Positions 21,857 to 31,533 of a DNA stretch of 64,000 nt are shown one piece after another. How positions within the stretch are numbered: position 1 is the first letter of the stretch; every line of letters begins with the position of its first letter. Both the position numbers and the translations under genes were made by a program. The notes under the pieces were generated by a model. That model was given only the letters and a program-made list of their open reading frames with translations. It did not search any database and was not told the origin of the DNA. The stretch comes from Acidobacteriota bacterium. Lineage in GTDB: Bacteria; Acidobacteriota; Blastocatellia; Pyrinomonadales; Pyrinomonadaceae. Location of the stretch: positions 1 through 64,000 of the forward strand of contig QHXN01000031.1 of NCBI GenBank assembly GCA_003222975.1, read 5' to 3'.

Positions 21857-24106
21857 ATGCGAACCTTCAGAGACTTAACGTGCCTCGTCTTCGGCCTCGT
21901 GCTGCTGGCCCTCCTGACGGCGACCGCCGACGCGCAGGGCGTCATCGTCCCAGGCCCCTGCACGCGCTGCCCCGCAGCGGAGCGCCCCGTCACAATGCCC
22001 CGCGCCTTGCCCGTCAAGTCAATCACGATTGACACCAAAATCAACGCGCAGGTGGCGACCACCCACGTCGAGCAGGTCTTCCGCAACGACACCGACGCCA
22101 CGCTCGAAGGCACGTACCTCTTCCCCATCCCGGAGTCGGCCTCGGTCGCGGAGTTCGCCATCTGGGACGGCGACCGCAGGCTCGTCGGCGAGGTGCGCTC
22201 GCGCGCCGAGGCCCGACGCATCTACGACGAGATCGTCCGACGCCAGCGCGACCCCGGCCTCCTGGAATACGCCGGACTCAATCTCTTCCAGGCCAGCATC
22301 TTCCCGATCCCGCCGCACTCGGACAAGAAGCTTGAGCTGACCTACACGCAGGTTTTGAAGGCCGAAGGCGGCACGGTTGCCTACCGCTACCCGCTCGGCA
22401 CGGGCCACCAAATCGTGCCCTCCGTCGGCCTGGTCTCAGGCCGCGTCGAGATCGAGGGGCGCGAGTCGGTGCGCAACGTCTATTCGCCGAGCCACGAGAT
22501 TGAAGTGGCCCACAAGGGCGGGCACAGCGCGCGCGTCTCCTTCGAGTCGAAGCCGGGCGCGGAGCCGCAGGACTTCCAACTCTTCTACACGCTCTCGGAC
22601 GCCGACTTCGGCATGACGCTCCTGACGCACCGCGAGCCGGGCAGGCAGGGCTACTTCCTCCTGACCATCTCTCCCAAAGATGAACTCGCGGAGCAGGAGT
22701 ACGCGGCCAAAGACATCGTCTTCGTGCTCGACACCTCCGGCTCGATGGCCGAGGATGGCAAGATGGAGAAGGCGCGCGCGGCGCTCCTCTTCGGTGTGCG
22801 CTCGCTCCGTGCGGAAGACCGCTTCAACGTCATCAACTTCGCGGGCGAAGAGCACCTGATGTCCGCCGAACTCGTCCAGGCCGACGCGGCGGGCAAGGCG
22901 CGCGGCGTGGAGTTCATCAACCAGCTTCGGCCCGTCGGCGGCACGAACATAGACGGCGCGCTCCTCGCCGCCTTGAAACTGTTCGAGCGCAACGACCGCC
23001 CACGTCTGCTCGTCTTCGTGACGGACGGGCTGCCCACGGTCGGCGAGACGAACGTCGCGCGCATCATCGAGAACGCGCGGCGCGAGCGCGTGCCCGGCAC
23101 GCGGCTCTTCACGTTCGGCGTCGGCTACGACGTGAACACGGCGCTCCTGGACAAGCTCGCGGCTGAAAACGGCGGCGTCGCCGAGTACGTCGAGCCGAAG
23201 GAAGACCTTGAGGTCAAAGTCTCGAACTTCTTCACGAAGATAAATCATCCCGTGCTGACAAACCTCGCGCTCGACATGGGCGGCGTCGAGACAGACCTTC
23301 TCTACCCGCGCGAGATGCCCGACCTCTTCCGCGGCACGCAGGTCACGCTCATCGGTCGCTACGGGAATGCTTACGACATTCGCAGCGCCGTGCTCCGGCT
23401 GAAAGGGCGGATGGGCGCGAGCGAGCGCACGTTCACGTACAGCGATGTGGACTTTCCCTTGACCGAGGAGCGCAACGACTTCCTGCCGCGGCTCTGGGCG
23501 ACGCGACGCGTCGGCTGGCTGATGGAGCAGATACGCACGAACGGCGAGCAGAAGGAGTTGACCGACGAGATCGTTGACCTCGGCACGCGCTACGGCATCG
23601 TCACGCCGTACACTTCCTACCTCGCCGTCGAGTCGGGCGCAGCCGAGACCGTGACCGTCCGCAGCGAGTCGGACGTGCGGGCCTTGAGTAATCTCCCGAT
23701 GAACAGCCGCCCCGCCGTCAACGGCGGCGTCGGCTTCAACCGCGACAGTCCAGCGCCCCCGCCGAAGGAGGCCGCGAGGGCGACCACCGGCGCGCTCGCC
23801 GTCCAGCAGAGCAAGCGCGAGCGCGCGCAGCAGGAGGCCGTGCGCGTCGAAGACGACGAGGTCTTGAGGGCGCGGACGGGCGCGCAGAAGGTCGGCGACA
23901 AGACCTTCTACCTGCGCGAAGGCGTCTGGGTTGACTCGGAGTTTAAGGCGGAGGCGAAGCTGCCTGAGACGGCGCTCGCCTTCGGCAGCGACGAATACTT
24001 CGACCTGCTCAAGCGCGAGCCGCAGCTCGCACGCTTCTTCTCGCTCGGCGAGCGAGTGGTGGTCGTCTATAAGGGGCGCGTTTACAGGGTGAGCGGTAAG
24101 CCATAG
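21857..24106 (+). CDS. VIT and von Willebrand factor A domain protein
   Basis: VIT domain KSITIDTKINAQVATTHVEQVFRNDTDATLEGTYLFPIPE; MIDAS-like DIVFVLDTSGSMAEDGKME. Confidence 0.9.
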   Translation: MRTFRDLTCLVFGLVLLALLTATADAQGVIVPGPCTRCPAAERPVTMPRALPVKSITIDTKINAQVATTHVEQVFRNDTDATLEGTYLFPIPESASVAEFAIWDGDRRLVGEVRSRAEARRIYDEIVRRQRDPGLLEYAGLNLFQASIFPIPPHSDKKLELTYTQVLKAEGGTVAYRYPLGTGHQIVPSVGLVSGRVEIEGRESVRNVYSPSHEIEVAHKGGHSARVSFESKPGAEPQDFQLFYTLSDADFGMTLLTHREPGRQGYFLLTISPKDELAEQEYAAKDIVFVLDTSGSMAEDGKMEKARAALLFGVRSLRAEDRFNVINFAGEEHLMSAELVQADAAGKARGVEFINQLRPVGGTNIDGALLAALKLFERNDRPRLLVFVTDGLPTVGETNVARIIENARRERVPGTRLFTFGVGYDVNTALLDKLAAENGGVAEYVEPKEDLEVKVSNFFTKINHPVLTNLALDMGGVETDLLYPREMPDLFRGTQVTLIGRYGNAYDIRSAVLRLKGRMGASERTFTYSDVDFPLTEERNDFLPRLWATRRVGWLMEQIRTNGEQKELTDEIVDLGTRYGIVTPYTSYLAVESGAAETVTVRSESDVRALSNLPMNSRPAVNGGVGFNRDSPAPPPKEAARATTGALAVQQSKRERAQQEAVRVEDDEVLRARTGAQKVGDKTFYLREGVWVDSEFKAEAKLPETALAFGSDEYFDLLKREPQLARFFSLGERVVVVYKGRVYRVSGKP

Positions 24107-24140
24107 GCAGAACCAGAGACAGAACCGCGAGCGGGCCACG

Positions 24141-24222
24141 GAATGCGGAGCGGCGGATTTCGGATTGCGGATTGGAAGCAAGCAGTCTTCAATCCGTAAT
24201 CCGAAATCCGCCGCTCCGCAAT
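24141..24222. repeat. Inverted repeat of CGGATTT/CGGATTG heptads
   Basis: gcggagcggcggatttcggattgcggattg ... caatccgtaatccgaaatccgccgctccgc. Confidence 0.9.
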
Positions 24223-24336
24223 CGGCAGCACTTGTCTCCGTGCCGCGCGTTCATGTACAAAGAGGGCGGGCGCTGGGAAGGGTCGAGACGTTCGAGAGCT
24301 TGTTCGTGAACTCCTTCGGGCGGAGAAGATTCTGAA

Positions 24337-25329
24337 ATGAGGTCGAAAGAAATTTGCGGGGCCGCGCGCGTGACGTGCGCGGCTTTGCTATTGTCGGTCG
24401 TGTGCGCTGCGGGGGCACGGGCGCAGGGCGCGGGCTGGGTCGGCGGGCGGCAGGGACGGGCGGGCAAGGACTTGAACGCGATCTACTTCGCCGACTCGAA
24501 GCGCGGCTGGGTGGCGGGCGACGGCGGCCTCGTCCTGCACACCGAAGACGGCGGGCGCACCTGGACGCGGCAGAACATCGGGACGGACGAGAACGTTGAC
24601 GACATCTACTTCCGCGACCGTGAGGACGGCTATCTTCTCGCCGTCAACCAGATTTTCACGACCGAGGACGGCGGCCAGACCTGGAAGCTGTCGGCGCGCT
24701 TCCTCGCCGAGACCTTCGGCGGCGCGCAGCCCGAACTCTACAGCGTGCGCTTCACGGGCAAGAAGCGCGGCTGGATCGTCGGCTCTCTGAGCCGCGGCGA
24801 CACGGTCGTTGACAGCCTCGTCCTGCACACTACGGACGGCGGCGCATCCTGGCAGCGCCAGCGCGTGCCCGTCGCCGACGAGCTGATCCACCTCGACTTC
24901 GACGGCGACAAGCGCGGCTGGATCGTCGGGAGCGCGGGCCGCATACTTCACACGTCTGACGGCGGCGAGACGTGGGCGTTGCAAACTTCGGGCACGAACG
25001 CGACGCTCTACCACGTTGACTTTCAAGATGGCGACCACGGCTGGGCCGTCGGCGAGAGGGGGACGATCCTGCACACGGAGGACGGCGGCGCAACGTGGCG
25101 CGTGGCGGGCGCGCCCGTGCGCTCGACGCTTTTGAGCGTCTGGTTCGTCAACAAAGAGGAGGGCTGGGTCGCCGGTCGCGGCGGCGTCATCCTGCGCTCC
25201 GACGACGGCGGGCAGACCTGGTTGCAGCAGGAGACGAGCACGCGGCAGAACCTCTACGCGCTCTTCTTCGACAAGAAGGCGGGCTGGGCCGTCGGCGGCG
25301 ACGGGCTGGTCTTGCGGTACGAGAGATAA
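24337..25329 (+). CDS. YCF48/BNR-like repeat protein, secreted
   Basis: Repeats of TEDGGRTWTRQNIGTDENVDDIYFRDREDGYLL; GWIVGSAGRILHTSDGGETW. Confidence 0.85.
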   Translation: MRSKEICGAARVTCAALLLSVVCAAGARAQGAGWVGGRQGRAGKDLNAIYFADSKRGWVAGDGGLVLHTEDGGRTWTRQNIGTDENVDDIYFRDREDGYLLAVNQIFTTEDGGQTWKLSARFLAETFGGAQPELYSVRFTGKKRGWIVGSLSRGDTVVDSLVLHTTDGGASWQRQRVPVADELIHLDFDGDKRGWIVGSAGRILHTSDGGETWALQTSGTNATLYHVDFQDGDHGWAVGERGTILHTEDGGATWRVAGAPVRSTLLSVWFVNKEEGWVAGRGGVILRSDDGGQTWLQQETSTRQNLYALFFDKKAGWAVGGDGLVLRYER

Positions 25330-25416
25330 AAGCCGTGAACCGTAAACCGTGAACCGTGACAAGAGAAAAGCAGGTTTTCTCTTGTCACGGTTCACGGTTT
25401 ACGGTTCACGGCTTTT
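25328..25416. repeat. Inverted repeat of GTGAACC/GTAAACC heptads
   Basis: agccgtgaaccgtaaaccgtgaaccgtgacaagagaaaa ... ttttctcttgtcacggttcacggtttacggttcacggct. Confidence 0.95.
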
Positions 25417-25460
25417 TCTGAGCAACGCGGCGTCGGCGTCATCGCATCCGAAGAGACAGC

Positions 25461-25570
25461 ATAGCAGTTACCCTTCATGGCCGCGGCGGGGAACGCGGCC
25501 AAGGGGTAAAGTGGATGGTTCTCCTGTGGTTTCCGCCCGGCGTGGGGACAACGCGCCGGGCGGCTTTTTC
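25461..25570 (+). ncRNA. Candidate structured small RNA with intrinsic terminator
   Basis: TTACCC-ttcat-GGCCGCG-gcggggaa-CGCGGCC-aag-GGGTAA stem, then CCGCCCGGCG-tggggacaacg-CGCCGGGCGG-CTTTTTC; no convincing ORF. Confidence 0.45.
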
Positions 25571-25573
25571 ATT

Positions 25574-25770
25574 TGCGGAGCGGCGGATTTCGGATTGCCG
25601 ATTGAAGAAGAGCATGGCTCTGAGATTCTCTATTGGATGCGACCTGAGCTAAGAGTTGCGGCCTTCAGGCTGCCCCGCGGGCACGCTAAAGCGTGAACTC
25701 TGAACCGGTCGCACTCATACGAAAACTGCTGTATTAATCCGCATTCCGCAATCCGAAATCCGCAATCGTA
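25574..25770. repeat. Inverted repeat of CGGATTT/CGGATTG heptads, arms separated by ~125 bp
   Basis: gcggagcggcggatttcggattgccgattgaag ... ttaatccgcattccgcaatccgaaatccgcaatcg. Confidence 0.75.
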
Positions 25771-26279
25771 AAGTTCCTGCCGAGTTCGGTGATGGTGGCG
25801 AGGTGGTGGTCGTCGTGCTCGGCGACGAAGAGGGCCATGTCTATGACGCGCATCTGCTTTCCGAGGCGCGGGTGGAGCGCGGAGGCGGCGACCGCCGCCT
25901 CGCTCAAGGCTTCGAGGCGGCGGACGAAGCTCTCGCGCGCGGCGCGAAAGCGCGCGAGCAGGTCTTCGAGCGCCGCGGAGTTGTGGCCGGCCTCGTAGGT
26001 CTTTCGGTTGGTCAAATCGGCGGGGCGTAAGGTGTCGAGCCGTCGCGCGTAGTCTTCGAGGCGGCCCTCGTGCAGCTCGTCGAGGTCTATCAGGTGGCCG
26101 ACGTGCTCCTGGATTGACCAACTGTTGCCGCGCCGCGCGGTGAGGACGCGGGGCGGAAGAGAGCGCACCAACTCTTCGAGCCGCGCCGGAGTCCCGCGCA
26201 GCCGCTCGACGACGCAGGGGAAGACGCCCACGGGCAGACTGAAGTCAAACTCTCGCTCGAACCACTTTGTCCTTCTCAT
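25734..26279 (-). CDS. DinB family protein
   Basis: NSWSIQEHVGHLIDLDELHEGRL...AALEDLLARFRAARESFVRRLEAL...VAEHDDHHLATITEL. Confidence 0.85.
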   Translation of the reverse strand: MRRTKWFEREFDFSLPVGVFPCVVERLRGTPARLEELVRSLPPRVLTARRGNSWSIQEHVGHLIDLDELHEGRLEDYARRLDTLRPADLTNRKTYEAGHNSAALEDLLARFRAARESFVRRLEALSEAAVAASALHPRLGKQMRVIDMALFVAEHDDHHLATITELGRNFTIADFGLRNAD

Positions 26280-26315
26280 TGTAAAAATCTCCTCGCGGAA
26301 AACAGATCCGAAGTA

Positions 26316-26345
26316 AAAAGGGCAGCCGACTAAGCTGCCCTTTCT
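26316..26345 (-). terminator. Rho-independent terminator on minus strand (downstream of 26466..28406)
   Basis: Minus strand AAAGGGCAGCTTAGTCGGCTGCCCTTTTTAC. Confidence 0.75.
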
Positions 26346-26465
26346 TACGCCGTCGGCGTGCGAGAAGTTCTAGCCGACCTTACTTGACGCCGCTCATGAG
26401 ATTCACGCAGTCCGACCCGCGCTCCCTGAAATCGTCGGGCGAGGCGAAGGCGCGGACGGCGAGCC

Positions 26466-28406
26466 TCAGTTCGACGCGGCGCGCACCTGTTTCTTCTCGC
26501 CCTTTTCGAGCACCGTGCGGGCGATGGCGAGCGTGGCGATGGCACGCGGCGACTCGCCGTCGAAGCCGTGGGCGAGGTCTATGGCGCGTTGCAGGTCTTC
26601 GCGCGCGAGCCGGGCGAAGATATCGTTGAGGTCGAACGACTGCGCACCGTCGCTCGACCTCATCGTCATGTTCTTCGTCTCGAGGCGCGTGTTAATCCTG
26701 CCGTCCTCGCCCGTGTAGTCCTTCGCGGCGTTCGACGCCTTGACGACCTGGAGCATCACGTCCCAGGCGCGCGGGCGGTCGAGTTCGACCAACTGCGTGG
26801 CGACGGCGACGAGCGCGCTCACGCGTTCGGGCGAGGAGTCGTCAATGTGCTCCTTCGCCTCCTTGAGCGCCTCGTCGAGCAGTGCGACGGCGCGGGGCGA
26901 ATCGGACTTCGCGAGCAGGCGCGCGGCCTCCGTCAGCGCCCACGCGCGCTGGATCGAGGTCAGGCCGCTGCCGCGCGCGAGCCGCAGAACTTCGTTCACG
27001 TCCTTGTCGTCAACGGCGGCGCGCGTCGCCCGAAAGTCAACGTAAGCGCGCACGCGCTGGCGCAGGTCTGTGTCTTCGATCTTGTCCAGGAACTCCTCGA
27101 CGCGCGGGTCTTTCTTTTGGAGGGCGCTGAAGATGGCGTCAACGTAGATGGCGTCGCGCTCGTCCGAGTTCTTCGCGTGGTCGAGGCGGTTCAGGGCGTC
27201 CTGCACGTGGTCGTGGTTCGGGTCTTCGGGAACGATGCCGCGCGTCGCCACGTCGCTGCCGTCGGTCAGCTTCATCTCGTAGGGCATGTCGGGCTTGAGC
27301 GATGCCATCTTTGCGTGCAGTGCCGGGGAGCTGTCCGGCGCGAACTGGTCGAAGAGTGGCATCAGCCGCGCGATGACCATGTACCAGCCGGCGCGGCCCG
27401 TCGAGGTGCGATCCTGTTCGGGCGGCGGCGTGGGGCGTAGAAGGATCGAGGCCGCCGTGCGGAAGTAGGCCGCGCGCAGCGGCGGCGCGATGTCGGTCGG
27501 GGCGGGGAAGTCGCGCCCCCAGGAGTTCGCGCTCGAACCCCCGTCGGGGGTGAAGGTCATGTAGAGCGTGGGCGTGAAGAGGTAAGAGGCGAGCAGCGAC
27601 CCGGTGTTGGCGTCGGACGAAGGGTCGAGAGCGGCGCGGCCCACGAGCGCCGCGTAGCGCTCGTCAGCCGCCTGCGCGTTCTTCTGCCGCAGGCGCGTGA
27701 GGAATTCGAGCGCGGGCGTGGTGACCGCGCCGAGTGCGGGTTCGGCGAACTGTAGCGCGCGCTCCGCGTCGCCGTCCTGGAGGAGTTGTATGGCGAGCCT
27801 CAGACGCTTAGCAATCGCGGGCGGCGTGTCGAGCGGGTCGGGCCGGCGCTGTTCGCCCCCCGGCGCAGCGTCGGGCTGGCGGTCGCCAGAGGTGACGGCG
27901 TTCTCCGTCTCGCGCTTGCGCGACTCGTCCAACTTCGCGAGGAACTCTTCGCCGAGCGCGCGGTCGTGCTTCGCCACGAGCCGCAGGACTTCGGTGCGCA
28001 GGCTCGGCGGCAACTGAAGTGAGAAGCTCCCGCGCTCGCGCGTCTGGCGTTGCCGCTCCTCGGCCACGCGCTTGTCGGCCTCGGCGTCGGCGGTCTCAGC
28101 CTCGTCCCACGCGCGTCGGAAGAGCATGCGCGCACGCTCGCGGTCGGTGTCCCAAAGGGCGTCCGCCGCGCGGGCCTGCACGCGCGCGCGCAGCACGGGG
28201 TCGCGGAACATGCGCGCGTCGTCGGCCAGCGTGTTGACGAGCGAGACGGCGGTCGCGCGCCGCATCTCGGCCATCGGGTCTATCTCGGCGGCAGTTTTCT
28301 TCGGGGCGGTCTTCTTCGGCGGGCCGGACGACTGCTGCGCCACGACCGCCGGCGCGAGCGCCGACAGGCAGAGCGTGAAGGAGAGTAGGCGGGCGGGTCG
28401 AACCAT
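26466..28406 (-). CDS. Secreted hypothetical protein
   Basis: Signal peptide; long helical body; no family recognised. Confidence 0.6.
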   Translation of the reverse strand: MVRPARLLSFTLCLSALAPAVVAQQSSGPPKKTAPKKTAAEIDPMAEMRRATAVSLVNTLADDARMFRDPVLRARVQARAADALWDTDRERARMLFRRAWDEAETADAEADKRVAEERQRQTRERGSFSLQLPPSLRTEVLRLVAKHDRALGEEFLAKLDESRKRETENAVTSGDRQPDAAPGGEQRRPDPLDTPPAIAKRLRLAIQLLQDGDAERALQFAEPALGAVTTPALEFLTRLRQKNAQAADERYAALVGRAALDPSSDANTGSLLASYLFTPTLYMTFTPDGGSSANSWGRDFPAPTDIAPPLRAAYFRTAASILLRPTPPPEQDRTSTGRAGWYMVIARLMPLFDQFAPDSSPALHAKMASLKPDMPYEMKLTDGSDVATRGIVPEDPNHDHVQDALNRLDHAKNSDERDAIYVDAIFSALQKKDPRVEEFLDKIEDTDLRQRVRAYVDFRATRAAVDDKDVNEVLRLARGSGLTSIQRAWALTEAARLLAKSDSPRAVALLDEALKEAKEHIDDSSPERVSALVAVATQLVELDRPRAWDVMLQVVKASNAAKDYTGEDGRINTRLETKNMTMRSSDGAQSFDLNDIFARLAREDLQRAIDLAHGFDGESPRAIATLAIARTVLEKGEKKQVRAASN

Positions 28407-28631
28407 TTTTCGTCCTCAATCCGCGAACGCGGACGCGCAGGGGCGCGGTCGCGTCTTGGGATTTCTGTCGAAGGTTTGCCGGACGAGCGCGGGCAACGGA
28501 TAGAGCACGGCCCGCGCTCACTTGAGTTGGAGGTGTTAACGCCCGTCGAGGTGGGCGGGTTTCAAAAAAACTACCGACGGTCTGATTGAACTACGAACGG
28601 CGTTGAGACGAGCGAGCGCGCCGGAGCAGAC

Positions 28632-29204
28632 TTAAACCGCGACGACTTCGATGTCGGGGTCAATCTCCTGCCGGATCATGTTCTCGATTGCCATCAGCGT
28701 CCCCGAAAGCGAACTGGGGCAACTGCCGCACGCACCCTGGTAGTGGATGGTCAGCGTCTTGTCTTCGAGCGAGAGCACTTCGAGCCAGCCGCCGTCCGAG
28801 GCGAGGTACGGGCGTATGCGCTCGTCCAGCATCTCGTTGATGCGCGGCAGGCGCGGGTCGTCGCTCATCAATGCGCCGAGCGCGCCGCCGCTGCCCGCCG
28901 CCGCTGCCGCCGCATGCGCGCCGCCGTTCGACGACGCCGACTCGGCGGCGCGGATCGGCACGGCCAGTCGCGGCAGGAGGTCGTCCCAGTCGGCTTCGGC
29001 AGTCTTCTCGACCGTGACCATCTTGTCCATGTAGAAGACCGAGGCCACGTCGCCCACGGCGAACAGCGCCCCGCCGAGCGGGTCTGCCGACGCCTCCTCC
29101 GCGCTGTGAAAAGAGCGGGTCGTGCCCGACGTGACCGGCTCCTTTAAAATGAACTTGACGGCGTTCGGGTTCGGCGTTTCTTCGATGTTGTCAATCTTCG
29201 GCAT
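28632..29204 (-). CDS. Nfu-type Fe-S scaffold (Nfu N-terminal + NifU C-terminal domain)
   Basis: [19 protein letters not shown]..., [14 protein letters not shown]...[20 protein letters not shown]. Confidence 0.9.
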   Translation of the reverse strand: MPKIDNIEETPNPNAVKFILKEPVTSGTTRSFHSAEEASADPLGGALFAVGDVASVFYMDKMVTVEKTAEADWDDLLPRLAVPIRAAESASSNGGAHAAAAAAGSGGALGALMSDDPRLPRINEMLDERIRPYLASDGGWLEVLSLEDKTLTIHYQGACGSCPSSLSGTLMAIENMIRQEIDPDIEVVAV

Positions 29205-29503
29205 TCTCTCACTTCTCCGGCATCAATCAAGTCGTACAAAAATCCATGCGGACTTTGCGCCCGGTCGAAAATTTCGCTCATCAGACAGTCGTCTGAACAC
29301 ATTATACCTTACTTTCGCCGGAAGGCGCATTTCGGGCAGCCGCCCGACGAATCACCCGGCAAAGACGCCAGCCCCGGCGGCACGGCGAGCACCGCCGGGG
29401 TCGCCCGCGGGAGGTGCTAAGTCGTGCGGCGTTTAGGCTTCTCGTGCCGGCGGGCGAAGTCCCGGATAGTACCAATTTAATTCGGGAAACCGATGAAATT
29501 TGA

Positions 29504-29532
29504 TTGTCAAAAGGGGAAAGTAGGCGTATATT
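29504..29532 (+). promoter_or_regulatory. Sigma-70-like promoter
   Basis: TTGTCA - 17 bp - TATATT. Confidence 0.55.
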
Positions 29533-29536
29533 CAAA

Positions 29537-29620
29537 GCCCTCGCTTGTCCCCCTTTGCAGGTGAGACAAGTTGAGACGAGAGGCAGACGGTAGCGAGGGC
29601 CGGCTGCCTCTTGCTATTTT
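29537..29620 (+). ncRNA. Candidate structured leader/attenuator RNA upstream of bshA
   Basis: GCCCTCGCT(29537-29545) pairs AGCGAGGGC(29592-29600); GAGGCAG(29580-29586) pairs CTGCCTC(29604-29610), followed by TTGCTATTTT. Confidence 0.45.
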
Positions 29621-29712
29621 AGCTGTTAGCTATTAGCTGTTAGCTGTTAGCCAGAAATGGTTAACCATCATTTGTCTTAGCTAACGGCTAATAGCCTAAC
29701 AGCTATTAGCTT
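29618..29712. repeat. Inverted repeat of TTAGCTG heptads
   Basis: ttagctgttagctattagctgttagctgttagc ... gctaacggctaatagcctaacagctattagc. Confidence 0.9.
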
Positions 29713-29718
29713 CTTTTT

Positions 29719-30712
29719 ATGAACATCGGCATCACCGTCTATCCGACTTACGGCGGCAGCGGCATCGTCGGCTCGGAACTGGGCAAGGAGCTTGCGGAGC
29801 GCGGGCACACGGTTCACTTCATCTCTTCCAGCCTGCCGACGCGGCTCACGCAGTTGAGCGAGCGCGTGCGCTTCCACGAGGTCGAGATGATGTCGTACCC
29901 GCTCTTCGAGCACCAGCCCTACACGCTCGCGCTGGCGACGAAGATGGCCGACGTGGCCGAGACCGAAAACCTCGACCTCCTGCACGTCCACTACGCCATC
30001 CCGCACTCGATCAGCGCGATTCTGGCGCGCGAGTCTCTGAAGCCGCACCGGACGCTCCCCGTCATCACGACGCTGCACGGCACGGACATCACGCTCGTCG
30101 GGGCCGACCGCTCCTACCTGCCGATCACGCGCTACGGCATCGCGCAGTCGGACGGAGTCACCGCGGTCTCGAACTACCTGAAGCAGGCGACCACGGAGCT
30201 TTTCCAGTTCGACCACATCGCCGTCATCCCGAACTTCATCTGCGCGACGGACTATCAGCGCCGCCCGCGCACGGAGCTGCGCGGTGAACTCGCGCCCGGC
30301 GGCGAGTCTCTGCTCGTGCACGTCTCGAACTTCCGCCCCGTGAAGCGGCCCGTTGACTGCGTGGAGATTCTGGCGCGCGTGCGCGAGAAGGGAGTGGGCG
30401 CGCGGCTCGTGATGGTCGGCGACGGCAGCGAGCGCCCGCGTGCGGAGCACCGAGCGCGCTGCCTGAGCGTCGAGCGTCACTGCTCTTTCGTCGGCAAGCA
30501 GCCGCGCATCAGAGACTACCTCTCGGTGTCGGACGTTCTGCTCCTGCCGTCGGAGCAGGAGTCTTTCGGCCTCGCCGCGCTCGAAGCCCTCGCCTGCGAA
30601 GTGCCCGTCATCGCCTCGCGCGTAGGCGGCATCCCCGAAGTCGTTGACGACGGTGTGACGGGCTGCCTCGCCGAAGTCGGCGACATCGAGAAGATGAGTG
30701 CCGACGCGGCGC
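29719..30712 (+). CDS. bshA: BshA-like N-acetyl-alpha-D-glucosaminyl L-malate synthase (GT4); C-terminus appears lost, frame stays open to 31449
   Basis: [37 protein letters not shown]...[12 protein letters not shown]...[12 protein letters not shown]...[23 protein letters not shown]; after [14 protein letters not shown] similarity stops. Confidence 0.8.
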
Positions 30713-31444
30713 GTCGCAGAGGGGCCATCGCGAAGCGCCCCGCGCCGCACGCCCGACGCGGTCGAGTGGGCGGCCTGCGTCCTCGAAGAGAAGCCGGTCG
30801 GCTACTTCATCCAGAATCTGGAGCGCGCCTACGGAGTCCCCGAAAACAAGTGGACTGGCTGGGACGTGCTCGACATGCTCGTCTCGGTCATCCTCTCGCA
30901 GGCGACGAGCGACGCCAACAGCGACCGCACCTACGACGCGCTCAAGCAACGCTTCCCCACCTGGGACGCCGTGCTCCGCGCGCGCGAACAGACGCTCGCC
31001 GACACCATACGCCTCGGCGGACTCGCCAACCAGAAGGCCGCAGTCATCCGCGCCCTGCTCCGCCAGATCAAAGAGCGCCACGGGTCGCTCGACCTCTCCT
31101 TCGTCCGCGGGATGCCGACCGGCGAGGCCGTGCGTTATCTGTCGGCGTTCCGCGGCGTCGGCCCGAAGACCGCCGCCTGCACGCTCCTGTTCGCCTGCGG
31201 CCAAGACGTGTTCCCGCTCGACACGCACATCTTCCGCGTCCTCCGACGCGTCGGCCTCATCCCCCCGAAGTGCTCCGACGAGTTCGCGCACGAAGTCATG
31301 AACCGCCTCGTGCCCGCCGGCAAGTTCTACTCCCTCCACGTCAACCTCATACGCCACGGGCGCAAGCTCTGCCGCCCCCGCGAACCCCTGTGCGGGCGCT
31401 GCCCCGTCGTCGAATACTGCGACTACGGGCGGGAAAGGATTTGA
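30698..31444 (+). CDS. nth: Endonuclease III (HhH-GPD, 4Fe-4S); start uncertain
   Basis: [56 protein letters not shown]-terminal [17 protein letters not shown]. Confidence 0.88.
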   Translation: MPTRRVAEGPSRSAPRRTPDAVEWAACVLEEKPVGYFIQNLERAYGVPENKWTGWDVLDMLVSVILSQATSDANSDRTYDALKQRFPTWDAVLRAREQTLADTIRLGGLANQKAAVIRALLRQIKERHGSLDLSFVRGMPTGEAVRYLSAFRGVGPKTAACTLLFACGQDVFPLDTHIFRVLRRVGLIPPKCSDEFAHEVMNRLVPAGKFYSLHVNLIRHGRKLCRPREPLCGRCPVVEYCDYGRERI

Positions 31445-31445
31445 A

Positions 31446-31528
31446 ATGAAATGCGGAATGATGAATGATGAATGCCCGGAGGCTCTCACCTTTCAATTCA
31501 TCATTCATCATTCCGCATTCATCATTTT
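31446..31528. repeat. Inverted repeat of GATGAAT heptads
   Basis: atgcggaatgatgaatgatgaatg ... aattcatcattcatcattccgcattcatcatt. Confidence 0.9.
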
Positions 31529-31533
31529 CTTCT

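Noticed and set aside
22436-24181. 581-aa minus-strand ORF
   Set aside because: Antisense to the clear VIT/VWA gene; lacks family motifs and is explained by GC-rich antisense open frames.
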